Shown piece by piece: positions 42,061 through 51,506 of a stretch of DNA of 64,000 bases. The position numbers and the translations under genes are program-made. This stretch comes from Psychrobacter lutiphocae DSM 21542 (GTDB lineage Bacteria > Pseudomonadota > Gammaproteobacteria > Pseudomonadales > Moraxellaceae): assembly GCF_000382145.1 (NCBI RefSeq), contig NZ_KB907640.1, positions 1-64,000 of the forward strand. The letters are read 5' to 3'. The notes beneath the pieces are model-generated. The model was not told the origin of the DNA. It did not search any database and saw nothing but the letters and a program-made list of their open reading frames with translations. Numbering within the stretch: position 1 is the first letter of the stretch; each line of letters starts with the position of its first letter.

Positions 42061-43803
42061 TTATTTTGACACATCCGCTAATAAGCTACGTGCATGTTCA
42101 CGGGTAATCTCTGTGATGTTCACCCCACCAGACATACGTGCCAGCTCATCTACTTGTTCATCGCCGTTGATGATGTCGATTTGGCTACGGGTTTGACCTT
42201 CTTCAGTGTCATGGTGTTTTTGTACCAAGATGTGCTGATGCGCTTGGGCAGCAACTTGCGCTTGGTGGGTGATGGCAAGTAGCTGACGGTGACTGCCCAA
42301 CTGACGCAGCAACTCACCGACCACTTGAGCGGTACCGCCACTGATACCCACATCGACTTCATCAAAGACCAACATTGGCTCAGATGCCTCTGGCTGATCT
42401 TGTTGTTCGTTATCTCTGCTGCCGTGAGTGGCAAGCAGCACTTGCATCACTAAAGCCATGCGTGACAGCTCACCGCCAGAGGCAATTTTATATAAGGGCT
42501 GCATCGGAACACCGACGTTGGCACTAAACATCAGCTCAATATCGTGTAAGCCTTGGGCGTTATAACTGGCCGACTCTTTTTTATTGAATACAAACTCACA
42601 GCGAGCGTTTGGTAGCGCAAGCGGCTGTAACTGTGCCACCAGTTGTTTGCTGATGTCAGGTGCAACCTGCTGACGTGCCTGATCTAACTCTGTGGCAAGG
42701 GTAATAAAGTTGCCCCAAGCTTCTTTAATCTGACCTTCGAGCACCTCAGAAGTTGGTTGATTAAGTAGCTCATCGAGCTCTTGTTGCCAAAGATTGGCTT
42801 CTTCCACCAAGTGTGAAGCAGGTAACCCGTGTTTTCGCGATAAGCGGTGACCCAGACTGATTAGGGTGTTTAGCTCCTCTAAGCGCTCAGGGTCGGGCAG
42901 CTGCTGCTCAGCATAATCGGTCAATAGCCCGGTGGCTTCGCTGACATATTGCTGGGCCAGATGCAGGGCTTCACTGGCTTGACTAAAGGTGGCACTAACC
43001 GACGATTGATTGTCACACATGCGAATGGCACGACCTAATAAGTCCATTGCATCTGGCTCATCACTGTCATTGTCCAATAACTGAACCGCATGGCTAGCTT
43101 CTAGCATTAAGGCTTCTAAATTAGACAGTTCATCATGCTCGGCTTCTATTTGCTCATAATCAACTGATAATAACGGTGCGATATCAGCCAACTGACTGTT
43201 TAATAGCTCAATGCGATCATTGCGGTGCGCTTCTTTGGCGGCAATATCATCCGCTTGACGTTTTAGCTTCTGGTAGGCTTTATACGCCTGCTCTGTTTGT
43301 TGTGCCAATGGCTTGAGACCAGCGATACTGTCTAGCCACTGCACCACAAAAGAGGGCTTTAATAAGGCTTGTTGTGCATGCTGACTGTGAATATTGACCA
43401 GCAGTGCGCCCAACTCTTTGAGCTCGGTTAAGCTGACCGGCGTACCATTTAGCCAAGCCTTTGAGCGGCCATTGCTGCTGAGCTGTCGGCGAATGAGTAT
43501 CTCATCTTCTAACTCACGTTCATGACGAGCAAACCAGTCTTGAATCGAGGTCAGACGTTTATTGTTTTTATCGCTATTTTCTGGATAAGCTGGCATGTCA
43601 AATTGAGCATAAATATCAGCATGCTCTGTGCCATGACGCACCATACTGGTATCTGCGCGTCCACCGATACATAAGGAGAGGGCATCGAGTAAAAGGGATT
43701 TACCGGCACCCGTTTCTCCAGTTATCACATTAAAACCATCGTAAAATGTCAGCTCATGATGAGTAATCAAGGCAAAGTTTTGCAGTGTTAATGAAGTTAG
43801 CAT
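42061..43803 (-). CDS. recN: DNA repair protein RecN
   Basis: 580 aa SMC-like ATPase acting in double-strand break repair. Walker A is GETGAGKS (29-36), with a long coiled-coil middle (about 150-360), the ABC signature near ASGGELSRMALVMQ, and Walker B LVFDEVDVGISGG. I start at the ATG at 43803 because GAGAG lies upstream and the product then begins MLTSLTLQNFALI as RecN does; the frame extends 34 codons further into AT-rich upstream DNA. An SOS operator was not recognised. Confidence 0.95.
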   Translation of the reverse strand: MLTSLTLQNFALITHHELTFYDGFNVITGETGAGKSLLLDALSLCIGGRADTSMVRHGTEHADIYAQFDMPAYPENSDKNNKRLTSIQDWFARHERELEDEILIRRQLSSNGRSKAWLNGTPVSLTELKELGALLVNIHSQHAQQALLKPSFVVQWLDSIAGLKPLAQQTEQAYKAYQKLKRQADDIAAKEAHRNDRIELLNSQLADIAPLLSVDYEQIEAEHDELSNLEALMLEASHAVQLLDNDSDEPDAMDLLGRAIRMCDNQSSVSATFSQASEALHLAQQYVSEATGLLTDYAEQQLPDPERLEELNTLISLGHRLSRKHGLPASHLVEEANLWQQELDELLNQPTSEVLEGQIKEAWGNFITLATELDQARQQVAPDISKQLVAQLQPLALPNARCEFVFNKKESASYNAQGLHDIELMFSANVGVPMQPLYKIASGGELSRMALVMQVLLATHGSRDNEQQDQPEASEPMLVFDEVDVGISGGTAQVVGELLRQLGSHRQLLAITHQAQVAAQAHQHILVQKHHDTEEGQTRSQIDIINGDEQVDELARMSGGVNITEITREHARSLLADVSK

Positions 43804-44089
43804 CAGCTCTCTCGATGTGATATGTTTGATGGTAAAAAATACAAAAAAAAGGATAAAATATAAGGGTAATAAACGATAAAATAAGTCATTGTATCGTATC
43901 GCCATGATAGGTTAAAAGCAAACATTACGTCTCTTTTATAAAAAAAGATGCGTAATCACAATTATTTTAGCAATAATATGGTAGGATTGAATAACAAAAA
44001 ATTGCATCAAAACGTAGGGCTGTAAGTTTAGCGTTATCTGATTTTCGCCCATGGACATTATAAAAATAGACTAAATTGAGGAAGTCATC

Positions 44090-44422
44090 ATGTCGACGAC
44101 TTATGATCAGGTTTCTGTTATCAAACTAGCGACTGTTACTTACGATGGTCGTTGTAGTAGCCACACTGTACTCTTTGAAGATGGCAGTAAAAAAATGTTG
44201 GGTGTTATTTTGCCCTGTGATGAGACGGTACGGGCCTATGAGTTTGAGACACATACCTCTGAACGAATGGAAATCATCAGCGGTGAGTGTGAGGTAAAAA
44301 TAAGCGGAGAAGAGGAGTACTCTTATTATCGTGAAGGCCAAGCGTTTTTGGTGGCAGGCGATAGTCGTTTTTCATTACGCACAGATCAAATTGTACAGTA
44401 TATTTGTCATCTTGAAGGTTAG
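44090..44422 (+). CDS. ppnP: Pyrimidine/purine nucleoside phosphorylase PpnP
   Basis: 110 aa cupin-fold enzyme of the YaiE/DUF1255 family, which splits several nucleosides with phosphate. Visible: SSHTVLFEDGSKKMLGVILP, FETHTSERMEIISGECEVKI and the last-third FLVAGDSRFSL block. It is slightly longer than E. coli PpnP (94 aa). GAGGAAG precedes the ATG. It stands between recN (divergent) and rlmB. Confidence 0.88.
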   Translation: MSTTYDQVSVIKLATVTYDGRCSSHTVLFEDGSKKMLGVILPCDETVRAYEFETHTSERMEIISGECEVKISGEEEYSYYREGQAFLVAGDSRFSLRTDQIVQYICHLEG

Positions 44423-44530
44423 TGTGCACAATGATTGCTTATGTGCCCATTAGGCGCTCATTAATTTGAAAGCCTCAGTAAAGACGGTGTCAATTATTGA
44501 GCGTGGTAAGTTTAATTAAAAGGTTGTTTT

Positions 44531-45346
44531 ATGGCAAAGCCAGTTTATTTTTATGGCACTCATGCTGTTCATGCACTGCTATCGCATCGTCCTATGGATG
44601 CGATGGCACTATTTGTGCAACAAGGTCGTCAGACCAAAGCCAACAGTGCTTCTATTATGCAAGATGAGACAGACACCAGCTTTGAAGAGATTTTGCAGCT
44701 TGCAGAGCAGATGGGTGTTAGTGTGCAACAAGCCAGCCGTGATAGATTAACGGCCTTGTGTGGCAGTCCTCAGCATCAAGGGGTGGTGTTACATGCACGT
44801 CCATTGGCAATGGCGGATGAAGGCGAGCTAAGCGCTTTGGTTCAGGCAGATCAGGCATTATTTTTGATTTTAGATCAGGTAACAGATGCACATAATTTAG
44901 GCGCTTGTTTGCGAACCGCAGCAGCCATGGGTGTCGATGCTGTTATTTGCCCAAAACACCATTCGGCAAGCTTAACGCCGACTGTGGCTAAAGTTTCGGT
45001 GGGAGCGATGGAGATTATGCCAGTAGTCGCTGTGACCAATTTAGCACGCTGTATTGAGCAGCTAAAACAGGCTGGGGTGTTTGTATATGGTACGGCACTA
45101 GAAGTCGATGCCAAGCCCATTAACGAGATTGATTTAACTGGCAAAGTAGCGCTAATTATGGGCTCAGAAGGTGAGGGTATGCGCCGCTTGACGGCAGAGC
45201 GTTGCGATGAGTTGGTGTATATCCCAATGACAGGTAACAAGCATGGATCATTGCAAAGTTTAAATGTCAGTGTGGCAACAGGCATGGTGTTGTATGAGGT
45301 TAGCCGTCAGCGCCATGGCGATCACTACAAGGCTACTCAGGACTAA
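44531..45346 (+). CDS. rlmB: 23S rRNA (guanosine-2251-2'-O)-methyltransferase
   Basis: 271 aa SPOUT-class methylase. The N-terminal rRNA-binding part (VYFYGTHAVHALLSH) is followed by the trefoil-knot domain with LDQVTDAHNLGACLRTAAA, LIMGSEGEGMRRL and the final SLNVSVATGMVLYE. These three motifs mark the TrmH/RlmB group; the N-terminal GxHAV pattern favours RlmB. It converges on coaE with a short repeated gap. Confidence 0.95.
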   Translation: MAKPVYFYGTHAVHALLSHRPMDAMALFVQQGRQTKANSASIMQDETDTSFEEILQLAEQMGVSVQQASRDRLTALCGSPQHQGVVLHARPLAMADEGELSALVQADQALFLILDQVTDAHNLGACLRTAAAMGVDAVICPKHHSASLTPTVAKVSVGAMEIMPVVAVTNLARCIEQLKQAGVFVYGTALEVDAKPINEIDLTGKVALIMGSEGEGMRRLTAERCDELVYIPMTGNKHGSLQSLNVSVATGMVLYEVSRQRHGDHYKATQD

Positions 45347-45362
45347 AAGCGCCAAATAGCCT

Positions 45363-45425
45363 CTAGTACTTTTTTAACACCAACTAGTACTTTTTTAACA
45401 CCAACTAGTACTTTTTTAGCACCAA
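45363..45425. repeat. 21-base tandem triplication at the coaE 3' end
   Basis: Three consecutive copies of a unit starting CTAGTACTTTTTTAACACCA; the third differs by one base. On the minus strand the copy inside coaE encodes its last residues and stop (LVLKKY-stop); the other two copies repeat this end downstream. Confidence 0.9.
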
Positions 45426-46100
45426 ATAGTTGTTATGCAGCGGCTGTAACTGCGCATACAAGTCTTGTAAATCACCATTATTAGTTACCACATCATCAGC
45501 TTGTTCAATACGTGCTTCACGTGATAACTGATTGGCCATAATGGCTTTAATTCTCTCAACACTCTGGTTATCACGGCGGCTAGCACGTTCAATCTGAGTT
45601 GCCTCATCAGCATCGACTACCAACACCCGATCACACAAAGATACCAGTCCTGCTTCACTGGCCTCTAATAATAGCGGTGCAGACAAGACGACATAAGGAG
45701 ACTTAGCTTGTTTTAACCGCTGTTTAATTTCTTGACGGATGGCAGGATGGGTGATGGATTCAAGAACCAGCAAATCTTTATTATTGGCAAATACATGCTC
45801 ACGCACTGCGTTGCGATCCATTTCTCCTGACTCATCCATAACCCAATCACCCAATGCGTCCGCTAGCTTTTGTAAAGTAGGGCTACCTTTTTGCATGATT
45901 TGATGACTCACAATATCGGCATCGATAATATCAATTCCTTGCTCTGCAAACCAATCAGAAACAGCAGTTTTTCCACTACCGATACCGCCAGTCAAACCGA
46001 TAATGGGTTTGTCAATGTAAAAGCGTTGGAACTTTTGTGGTGGGCTAATGTTATCTAAATGACCAGGATCAGAGCTGTATGCTGAGTGTGAGTGTGTCAT
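45405..46100 (-). CDS. coaE: Dephospho-CoA kinase
   Basis: 231 aa. It phosphorylates dephospho-CoA in the last step of CoA synthesis. Visible: P-loop IGLTGGIGSGKTAV (about residues 34-47), DADIVSHQIM, and the late RIEQADDVVTNNGDL segment. There is a polar N-terminal extension of about 30 residues. It lies downstream of pilB-pilC-pilD on the same strand, the order known from other gammaproteobacteria. Its stop lies in a tandem repeat. Confidence 0.95.
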   Translation of the reverse strand: MTHSHSAYSSDPGHLDNISPPQKFQRFYIDKPIIGLTGGIGSGKTAVSDWFAEQGIDIIDADIVSHQIMQKGSPTLQKLADALGDWVMDESGEMDRNAVREHVFANNKDLLVLESITHPAIRQEIKQRLKQAKSPYVVLSAPLLLEASEAGLVSLCDRVLVVDADEATQIERASRRDNQSVERIKAIMANQLSREARIEQADDVVTNNGDLQDLYAQLQPLHNNYLVLKKY

Positions 46101-46257
46101 ATTAATACCTTTTTAAACAAAAATAACCGATACTGCCTAGTTAGTGTAGATAGTAGCTGGTTAAGCGCAAGTTAAGTGCTGTAATTACTCTTATATTATG
46201 AATAACAATCTATGAGGAGCAATAACTATCTATGAACTGGGGCGTAGTACCAAGCTA

Positions 46258-46366
46258 TAATACCTTTTCTAAAAAACAACCTATCTTTGCCAAACTTGCT
46301 AAACCTACTATTTGTAGAATTTGTACTCGTTTTCCTCGATATCTTAATTTTCAGATTTGGTATAAC
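46258..46366. repeat. MITE-like repeat, copy 2 (pilD 3' end)
   Basis: Same element and orientation as 32327-32436, differing at scattered bases; ends TAATACC and GGTATAA are inverted. On the minus strand its right end encodes the last residues (YQI) and TGA stop of pilD, so the element has become part of the gene. Confidence 0.82.
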
Positions 46367-47235
46367 AAAGGATTACCATACAATAAAGTTAAAATAGCAG
46401 CGATGGCAAGATAAGGGCCAAAAGCAAAAGGCCGACTCTCCCCTTGTCGTTGCAGTAATATGATACCAATAATAGAGCCGAGCAGTGAGGATAGCAAGAT
46501 TATATAGGGTAATACCCAAGGGCCTAGCCATGCACCCAAGGCAGCCAACAATTTAAAGTCCCCTTGTCCCATTCCTTGCTTTTTGGTTAGTAGATAAAAT
46601 AGCTGCACTACGCTCCATAGGCTCAAATACCCTAACAGCAGCCCCCAGATTGACTCTGAAGGCGTGACGAACCAGCCTTGAGCGTTAACTGCCAGCCCGA
46701 GTCCAGCAAGAGTAAAGGTTAGCTTATCGGGTAACAACTGGCTGTTGATATCTATTAGGGTTAATGCCAGCAACAACCATACAAAAGCCAATGCAGCCAT
46801 ACTCTGCAAACTGACACCAAGCTGATAAATAACCAAAGCTGACAGCAGGGCACAGCCAGCCTCTACTAAGGGATAACGCCAGCCAATAAGGGTCTGGCAG
46901 GTCGCACATCTACCCTTTAATATAATCCAACTGATGATAGGTATATTATGATACCAGCTAAGCGTGGATGAACAAGATGGACAGTGCGATGCAGGCTGTG
47001 CCAAAGATAGAGGCGCATCTTGGTTGATAATGTCTGCAATTGGGTCGATTAAATTGTGTGGGATGTCTGATTGTGACTGCAACAACTGTGCTGAGCCTGA
47101 ACGCCACTGTTGCAGCATGATACGTGGGATGCGATAAGCCACTAGATTTAAAAAACTGCCCACGCACAATCCAATCAAACCAAACACAAGTAACGCCAAA
47201 TAAGAGTGTTGTTGTAGTAGTTGCCAAAAGTGCAT
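46351..47235 (-). CDS. pilD: Type IV prepilin peptidase / N-methylase
   Basis: 294 aa inner-membrane aspartyl protease that cuts and methylates prepilins. The cytoplasmic loop has two CxxC pairs (CPSCSS and CATCQT), and both catalytic Asp regions are visible: LTLIDINSQLLPD and GMGQGDFKLLAALG (GxGD type). About eight membrane helices. The C-terminus runs into a MITE-like repeat that supplies the stop codon, so the native C-terminus has been replaced. It follows pilC by 46 bases. Confidence 0.95.
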   Translation of the reverse strand: MHFWQLLQQHSYLALLVFGLIGLCVGSFLNLVAYRIPRIMLQQWRSGSAQLLQSQSDIPHNLIDPIADIINQDAPLSLAQPASHCPSCSSTLSWYHNIPIISWIILKGRCATCQTLIGWRYPLVEAGCALLSALVIYQLGVSLQSMAALAFVWLLLALTLIDINSQLLPDKLTFTLAGLGLAVNAQGWFVTPSESIWGLLLGYLSLWSVVQLFYLLTKKQGMGQGDFKLLAALGAWLGPWVLPYIILLSSLLGSIIGIILLQRQGESRPFAFGPYLAIAAILTLLYGNPLLYQI

Positions 47236-47281
47236 GAGTTAGCCTATTTGATTTAATTTAATTTTTTAGTAAAAACAGCAT

Positions 47282-48508
47282 CTAACCAATCACCGAGCCC
47301 ATTTGAAAAATAGGTAGATACATGGCAATTACCAAACCACCTACGAGTATGCCTAGGATGACCATAATAACTGGCTCCATTAAACCAGTTAGCCCATCTA
47401 TGCTTTGCTCTACTTGAGCTTCATAGTACTCAGCCACTTTGACCAGCATCTCATCTAAGCTGCCAGACTCCTCTCCTATGTTGACCATCTGTACAGCCAA
47501 AGCAGGAAAACGCTGGGTTTGATGCATGGCAGTATGTAGCTGATGACCATTGGCAACTTGTGCTTTAATCTGCTGAGTCGCTTGATAATAGACATGATTA
47601 TTGGTGGCGGCGGCAGTTGAGTGTAGCGCATCAATCAAAGGTACGCCAGCGGTATAGGTGGTCGCCAATGTACGAGCAAAGCGAGCGATAATAGCTTGGT
47701 AACTTAGCCTACCTAATATTGGTAGCCTTAATAACAGTTTGTCTAAATGATTAGCAAATGCTTGATGCTTTTTTTTGCTTATATAAAGTCCCACACCAAT
47801 TAGGAGAATAACCAAAAATAGTATTAACCACCAGTGTTGCATCCAGTTTGACAGACTAACCACAGCTTGAGTGAATGCTGGCAGTTGTGAGTTAAAGGAG
47901 GCAAATAATTCTTCAAAGACTGGCACCACCTTTAACAATAAAATCAAGCTGACCACTAACGCCACACAGATAACGGCTATGGGGTAGATAAGTGCTTTTT
48001 TGATCTTTGCTTTTAACATGGCGCTTTTTTCTTTATAGGTTGCAATGCGATCTAGCATGACTTCAAGTGTGCCAGATTGTTCTCCTGATTCGATTAATGC
48101 ACAGAATAACGCATCAAAATGCTTGGGGTGTTTGGCCAGTGCGCTAGCAAAAGGGGTACCAGACTCTACCTGTGCTTTGATGTGACGTACTAAGGCTTTA
48201 GTTTTTGGCTTTTCAACAGTATCGGCAATTAGTGAAAATGATTGTACTAGAGGAACTCCAGCTTTAACTAAAGTCGCTAATTGACGTACAAATAAAGTGA
48301 TGTCTAGTGTAGTAGTTTTTTTGTGAATGACAAACAGGGGGTTGGTTTTACGGTAAATTTTTTGAGGAGTGATGCCTTGTTTACGCAATAAGGCTTTAGC
48401 AACCTGCATGTTTTGACCGCTAAGCTCACCACTGACGGTTGCTCCTGTGTGGTCAATACCAGTATAAAAAAAGCGCTGCCTTTGCTCTGTTACTGTTTTT
48501 TTGGTCAT
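47282..48508 (-). CDS. pilC: Type IV pilus inner-membrane platform protein PilC
   Basis: 408 aa from the ATG at 48508 (GAGATATC upstream; the frame extends six codons to a TTG). Two tandem T2SSF domains (about 65-190 and 270-395), each with LxxxxxAGVPLxxAL-like starts (LVKAGVPLVQSF, TYTAGVPLIDAL) and GEESGSLDEML/GEQSGTLEVML. Three membrane helices. It forms the platform through which PilB drives pilin assembly. Confidence 0.95.
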   Translation of the reverse strand: MTKKTVTEQRQRFFYTGIDHTGATVSGELSGQNMQVAKALLRKQGITPQKIYRKTNPLFVIHKKTTTLDITLFVRQLATLVKAGVPLVQSFSLIADTVEKPKTKALVRHIKAQVESGTPFASALAKHPKHFDALFCALIESGEQSGTLEVMLDRIATYKEKSAMLKAKIKKALIYPIAVICVALVVSLILLLKVVPVFEELFASFNSQLPAFTQAVVSLSNWMQHWWLILFLVILLIGVGLYISKKKHQAFANHLDKLLLRLPILGRLSYQAIIARFARTLATTYTAGVPLIDALHSTAAATNNHVYYQATQQIKAQVANGHQLHTAMHQTQRFPALAVQMVNIGEESGSLDEMLVKVAEYYEAQVEQSIDGLTGLMEPVIMVILGILVGGLVIAMYLPIFQMGSVIG

Positions 48509-48565
48509 GCTGATATCTCTTATCAAGTTATGATCTATAATGACTGATAACTTCTGGCTTAGAGG

Positions 48566-49987
48566 CTAGTTAGTCGTTACTCGATACATCTCGGCGATAC
48601 TGATCAGGCCTTGTAGTACCTTTAATATTGCTGCTTGGCGTAAGTCAAAAAAGCCTTGCTCTATCGCTGCTGTCTTGATGTCAATGGCGTTGCCACCTTG
48701 CATGATGATTTGTGCCAAGCCCTCATCTATCTTGATGATCTCAAAGATACCAATACGACCTTTATAGCCATTGTGGCAGTGCTCGCAACCTACGGCTTCG
48801 TAGATAACTTGTGTTGATTCGGGGTGCGAATTTGCTGTATGTACAGCAGCAACCAACCCCATCTCAATCAGGCTGGTAGCTGGAATAAGGGTAGGTTTTT
48901 TGCATAAAGAACATAGCCGTCTGGCTAAGCGCTGAGCAACGACTAAGCTAATGGCAGTGGCAATATTAAAATAAGGTACGCCCATATTATGTAGCCGAGT
49001 CAAAGTAGTGGCAGCTGAGTTGGTATGTAATGTTGATAGTACGAGGTGACCGGTTTGAGAGGCTTTAATTACGGTATCGGCGGTTTCTAAATCTCGAATT
49101 TCCCCTACCATCACTATGTCTGGATCTTGGCGCAAAAAAGACTTCAAGGCCGTAGCAAATGTTAGCCCTATCTTGTGATTGACATTGACTTGATTGATGC
49201 CATGCAAATTAAACTCAACAGGGTCTTCGACACTCGAGATATTAACTTGCTGAGTATTCAGGATATCTAAACCAGTATATAAAGAGACAGTTTTGCCAGA
49301 GCCTGTCGGGCCTGTGATTAAGATGACACCTTGTGGCTGCTGCAATGTTTCTATGAGTAATAGCTTTTGTTGAGGTTCAAGGCCTAAGTTATCGATACCA
49401 ACCATTGAAGATAATGGGTCTATGACACGTAATACAATTTTTTCACCAAATAAAGTGGGCAGTGAGTTGACTCGAAAGTCTATCTGCCTATCTTCTGTCA
49501 ATGCCAACTTGATACGACCATCTTGTGGTAGTCGCCGTTCAGCAATATCCATTTGTGCCATGACTTTTAAGCGGGCAGCAATGTTTGAATGCAGCGCAAT
49601 ATCAGGAGCTGCAACTTGTTGCATTAGCCCATCAATCCGAAAGCGCACTCGGTATGTGCGTTCGTAAGGCTCAAAGTGTAGGTCTGATGCTTTAAGTTCG
49701 ACAGCTTTTATTAATAAGTCATCGACTAGTTTGACGATGGGATCTGTGGCGGTCGCTGTTTTGGTGGGAGAGCTAGGTTGCATTGTACTGGTAGATTGTA
49801 TTGTGTTGGTTGTACTAAAAGCGCTAGTAGTAGCGGTAACAGGTTTTCTTGGTATTGGCTGATGAGGTATTGGCTGATGAGCTTTAGGTTGGTCAATCGC
49901 TGATTTGGGCGTTGTTGGGTGGTTGGTTTGCCAAACTCTTTGAGCGGTTAGTTGTGATGACTCAGGATACAGCGGTGAGTTTGGCAT
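48566..49987 (-). CDS. pilB: Type IV pilus assembly ATPase PilB, short N-terminus
   Basis: 473 aa hexameric secretion ATPase. The core is complete: Asp box ASDLHFEPYE, Walker A GPTGSGKT, Walker B region DIVMVGEIRD, His box GHLVLSTLHTN, and the zinc-binding CSLC...CEHC pairs. But residues 1-85 are Pro/Thr/Ser-rich linker, where PilB of Pseudomonas or Acinetobacter (about 570 aa) has an MshEN/T2SSE_N domain. The shorter form resembles E. coli HofB. It leads the pilB-pilC-pilD-coaE group; no pilin gene is next to it. Confidence 0.93.
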   Translation of the reverse strand: MPNSPLYPESSQLTAQRVWQTNHPTTPKSAIDQPKAHQPIPHQPIPRKPVTATTSAFSTTNTIQSTSTMQPSSPTKTATATDPIVKLVDDLLIKAVELKASDLHFEPYERTYRVRFRIDGLMQQVAAPDIALHSNIAARLKVMAQMDIAERRLPQDGRIKLALTEDRQIDFRVNSLPTLFGEKIVLRVIDPLSSMVGIDNLGLEPQQKLLLIETLQQPQGVILITGPTGSGKTVSLYTGLDILNTQQVNISSVEDPVEFNLHGINQVNVNHKIGLTFATALKSFLRQDPDIVMVGEIRDLETADTVIKASQTGHLVLSTLHTNSAATTLTRLHNMGVPYFNIATAISLVVAQRLARRLCSLCKKPTLIPATSLIEMGLVAAVHTANSHPESTQVIYEAVGCEHCHNGYKGRIGIFEIIKIDEGLAQIIMQGGNAIDIKTAAIEQGFFDLRQAAILKVLQGLISIAEMYRVTTN

Positions 49988-50250
49988 AAGGCATCCTTGT
50001 CTATGCAGTCAATATGGGTGAAGAGTGGGCAGATATAGTATTAGTAAAGCGTAAATTTAAGTTTTACACAACCTGTATTTTAGGTTAACAAAAAATAAAG
50101 GCTGAATGTGTAGGTAAAGACTATGATATAATTTGGAGTCATTGTTTTTATTTTAAAATGATTAAAGTTAAAGCTGTCATTGTTTAAGCTATTGGTTATT
50201 GATATTTTTATTTGATTTATTTAAGCATGTGTTCTGAATGAGGGTGTGTT

Positions 50251-51063
50251 ATGAAGTCTTGGGTTATTGGAAACTGGAAATTAAATCCTGCCACTGTCTC
50301 AGCGGTGGAGACCTTAGTGGATGACTTATTAGCGCAGACCACAAGCTCTCAAACTGATGTGGCAGCGCAGTGTCAGATGATGGTTGCGCCAAGCTTGCTG
50401 CATTTAAGCCCAGTACAGCAAAAAATAAAAGACACTCAAATTCAACTGGCAACTCAAGATGTGACCGCTTTGACCGCAGTGTCAGGTGCTTATACAGGCG
50501 ATGTGTCAGCGGCACAGCTAAAAGACTTGGGCGTACAATGGAGTATCATCGGGCATTCTGAGCGTCGCCAGTATTATCAGGAAGATAATGAGCTACTACT
50601 ACAAAAGCTATTGCATTGTGCTAGCCAAGGTTTAGGCGTTATTTTATGTGTCGGTGAGTCAGAGGCTGAGTTTGATGCAGGTGATACCGAGCAGGTACTG
50701 GTAGAGCAGCTGGCGGTTGTGAAGACTTTTTTACAACAGCTACTGTCACAGCTAAATACAGAAGAAGTTGACAACTATATTAGTAATCAGTTGATCATTG
50801 CCTATGAGCCAGTATGGGCAATTGGTACTGGCAAAGTGCCAAGTGTCGATGAGGTGACAGCAGTGCATGGGTTTATCCGCCAACAGCTACAAGTATTTAA
50901 TGCTAAATTAGTACAAACACCAATAATCTACGGTGGTAGTGTCAAGCCAGATAATGCAGCCAACTTTGCTGCTTCTGAGCAAATTAATGGGGTGCTAGTT
51001 GGTGGTGCAGCTTTACAAGCCCAAAGCTTTATGGAAATAGCACAAGCTTTTGCTGTTAAGTAA
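50251..51063 (+). CDS. tpiA: Triosephosphate isomerase
   Basis: 270 aa. It interconverts dihydroxyacetone phosphate and glyceraldehyde 3-phosphate. Visible: GNWKLN near the start (catalytic Lys), IGHSERRQYY (catalytic His), YEPVWAIGTGK (catalytic Glu and loop 6), YGGSVKPDN and LVGGAAL. It is divergent from pilB and followed by secG, the usual tpiA-secG pair. Confidence 0.97.
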   Translation: MKSWVIGNWKLNPATVSAVETLVDDLLAQTTSSQTDVAAQCQMMVAPSLLHLSPVQQKIKDTQIQLATQDVTALTAVSGAYTGDVSAAQLKDLGVQWSIIGHSERRQYYQEDNELLLQKLLHCASQGLGVILCVGESEAEFDAGDTEQVLVEQLAVVKTFLQQLLSQLNTEEVDNYISNQLIIAYEPVWAIGTGKVPSVDEVTAVHGFIRQQLQVFNAKLVQTPIIYGGSVKPDNAANFAASEQINGVLVGGAALQAQSFMEIAQAFAVK

Positions 51064-51197
51064 GTCAGTAGATTAATTTGGTCATCTGTGTGCTACTTGT
51101 CACAGTATATATACCTGCCACAGTATAGAACCAACAAACTTTTATTTTTTTAATTCTCAAAATTTTTTAACTTTCTAGATTATAAGTAAGGCAAAGC

Positions 51198-51506
51198 ATG
51201 TTTAACGTTATCCTAGCCATTCATATTATTGTTGCTATTGCCATGATTGGATTAATATTAATCCAGCACGGCAAAGGTGCGGATGCTGGTGCATCTTTTG
51301 GTGCAGGTGCATCAGCCACTGTTTTTGGTGCGGCAGGTAGTGCCAATTTTTTAACCCGTGCTACTGCCATTTTAGCGATTATATTTTTTAGTACCAGTTT
51401 GACCTTGGCGGTGCATGCACGCAAACAAGCAGAAGGGCAGTATCAGTTAGATATCCCGACAACGCCACCGATCTCAGCGCCAGCACCAACCACTACACCT
51501 GAATAA
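51198..51506 (+). CDS. secG: Preprotein translocase subunit SecG
   Basis: 102 aa with two membrane helices (about 3-22 and 53-73). The family hallmark is the loop LIQHGKGADAGASFGAGAS followed by FGAAGSANFLTR. It ends in a Pro/Thr tail. SecG aids SecYE in export. The context tpiA-secG-tRNA-Leu-metY is the standard gammaproteobacterial order. Confidence 0.96.
   Translation: MFNVILAIHIIVAIAMIGLILIQHGKGADAGASFGAGASATVFGAAGSANFLTRATAILAIIFFSTSLTLAVHARKQAEGQYQLDIPTTPPISAPAPTTTPE

Noticed and set aside
46232-46414. 60-codon plus-strand ORF across the second MITE copy
   Set aside because: Consists mostly of the repeat element and overlaps the pilD 3' end; no ribosome site support.
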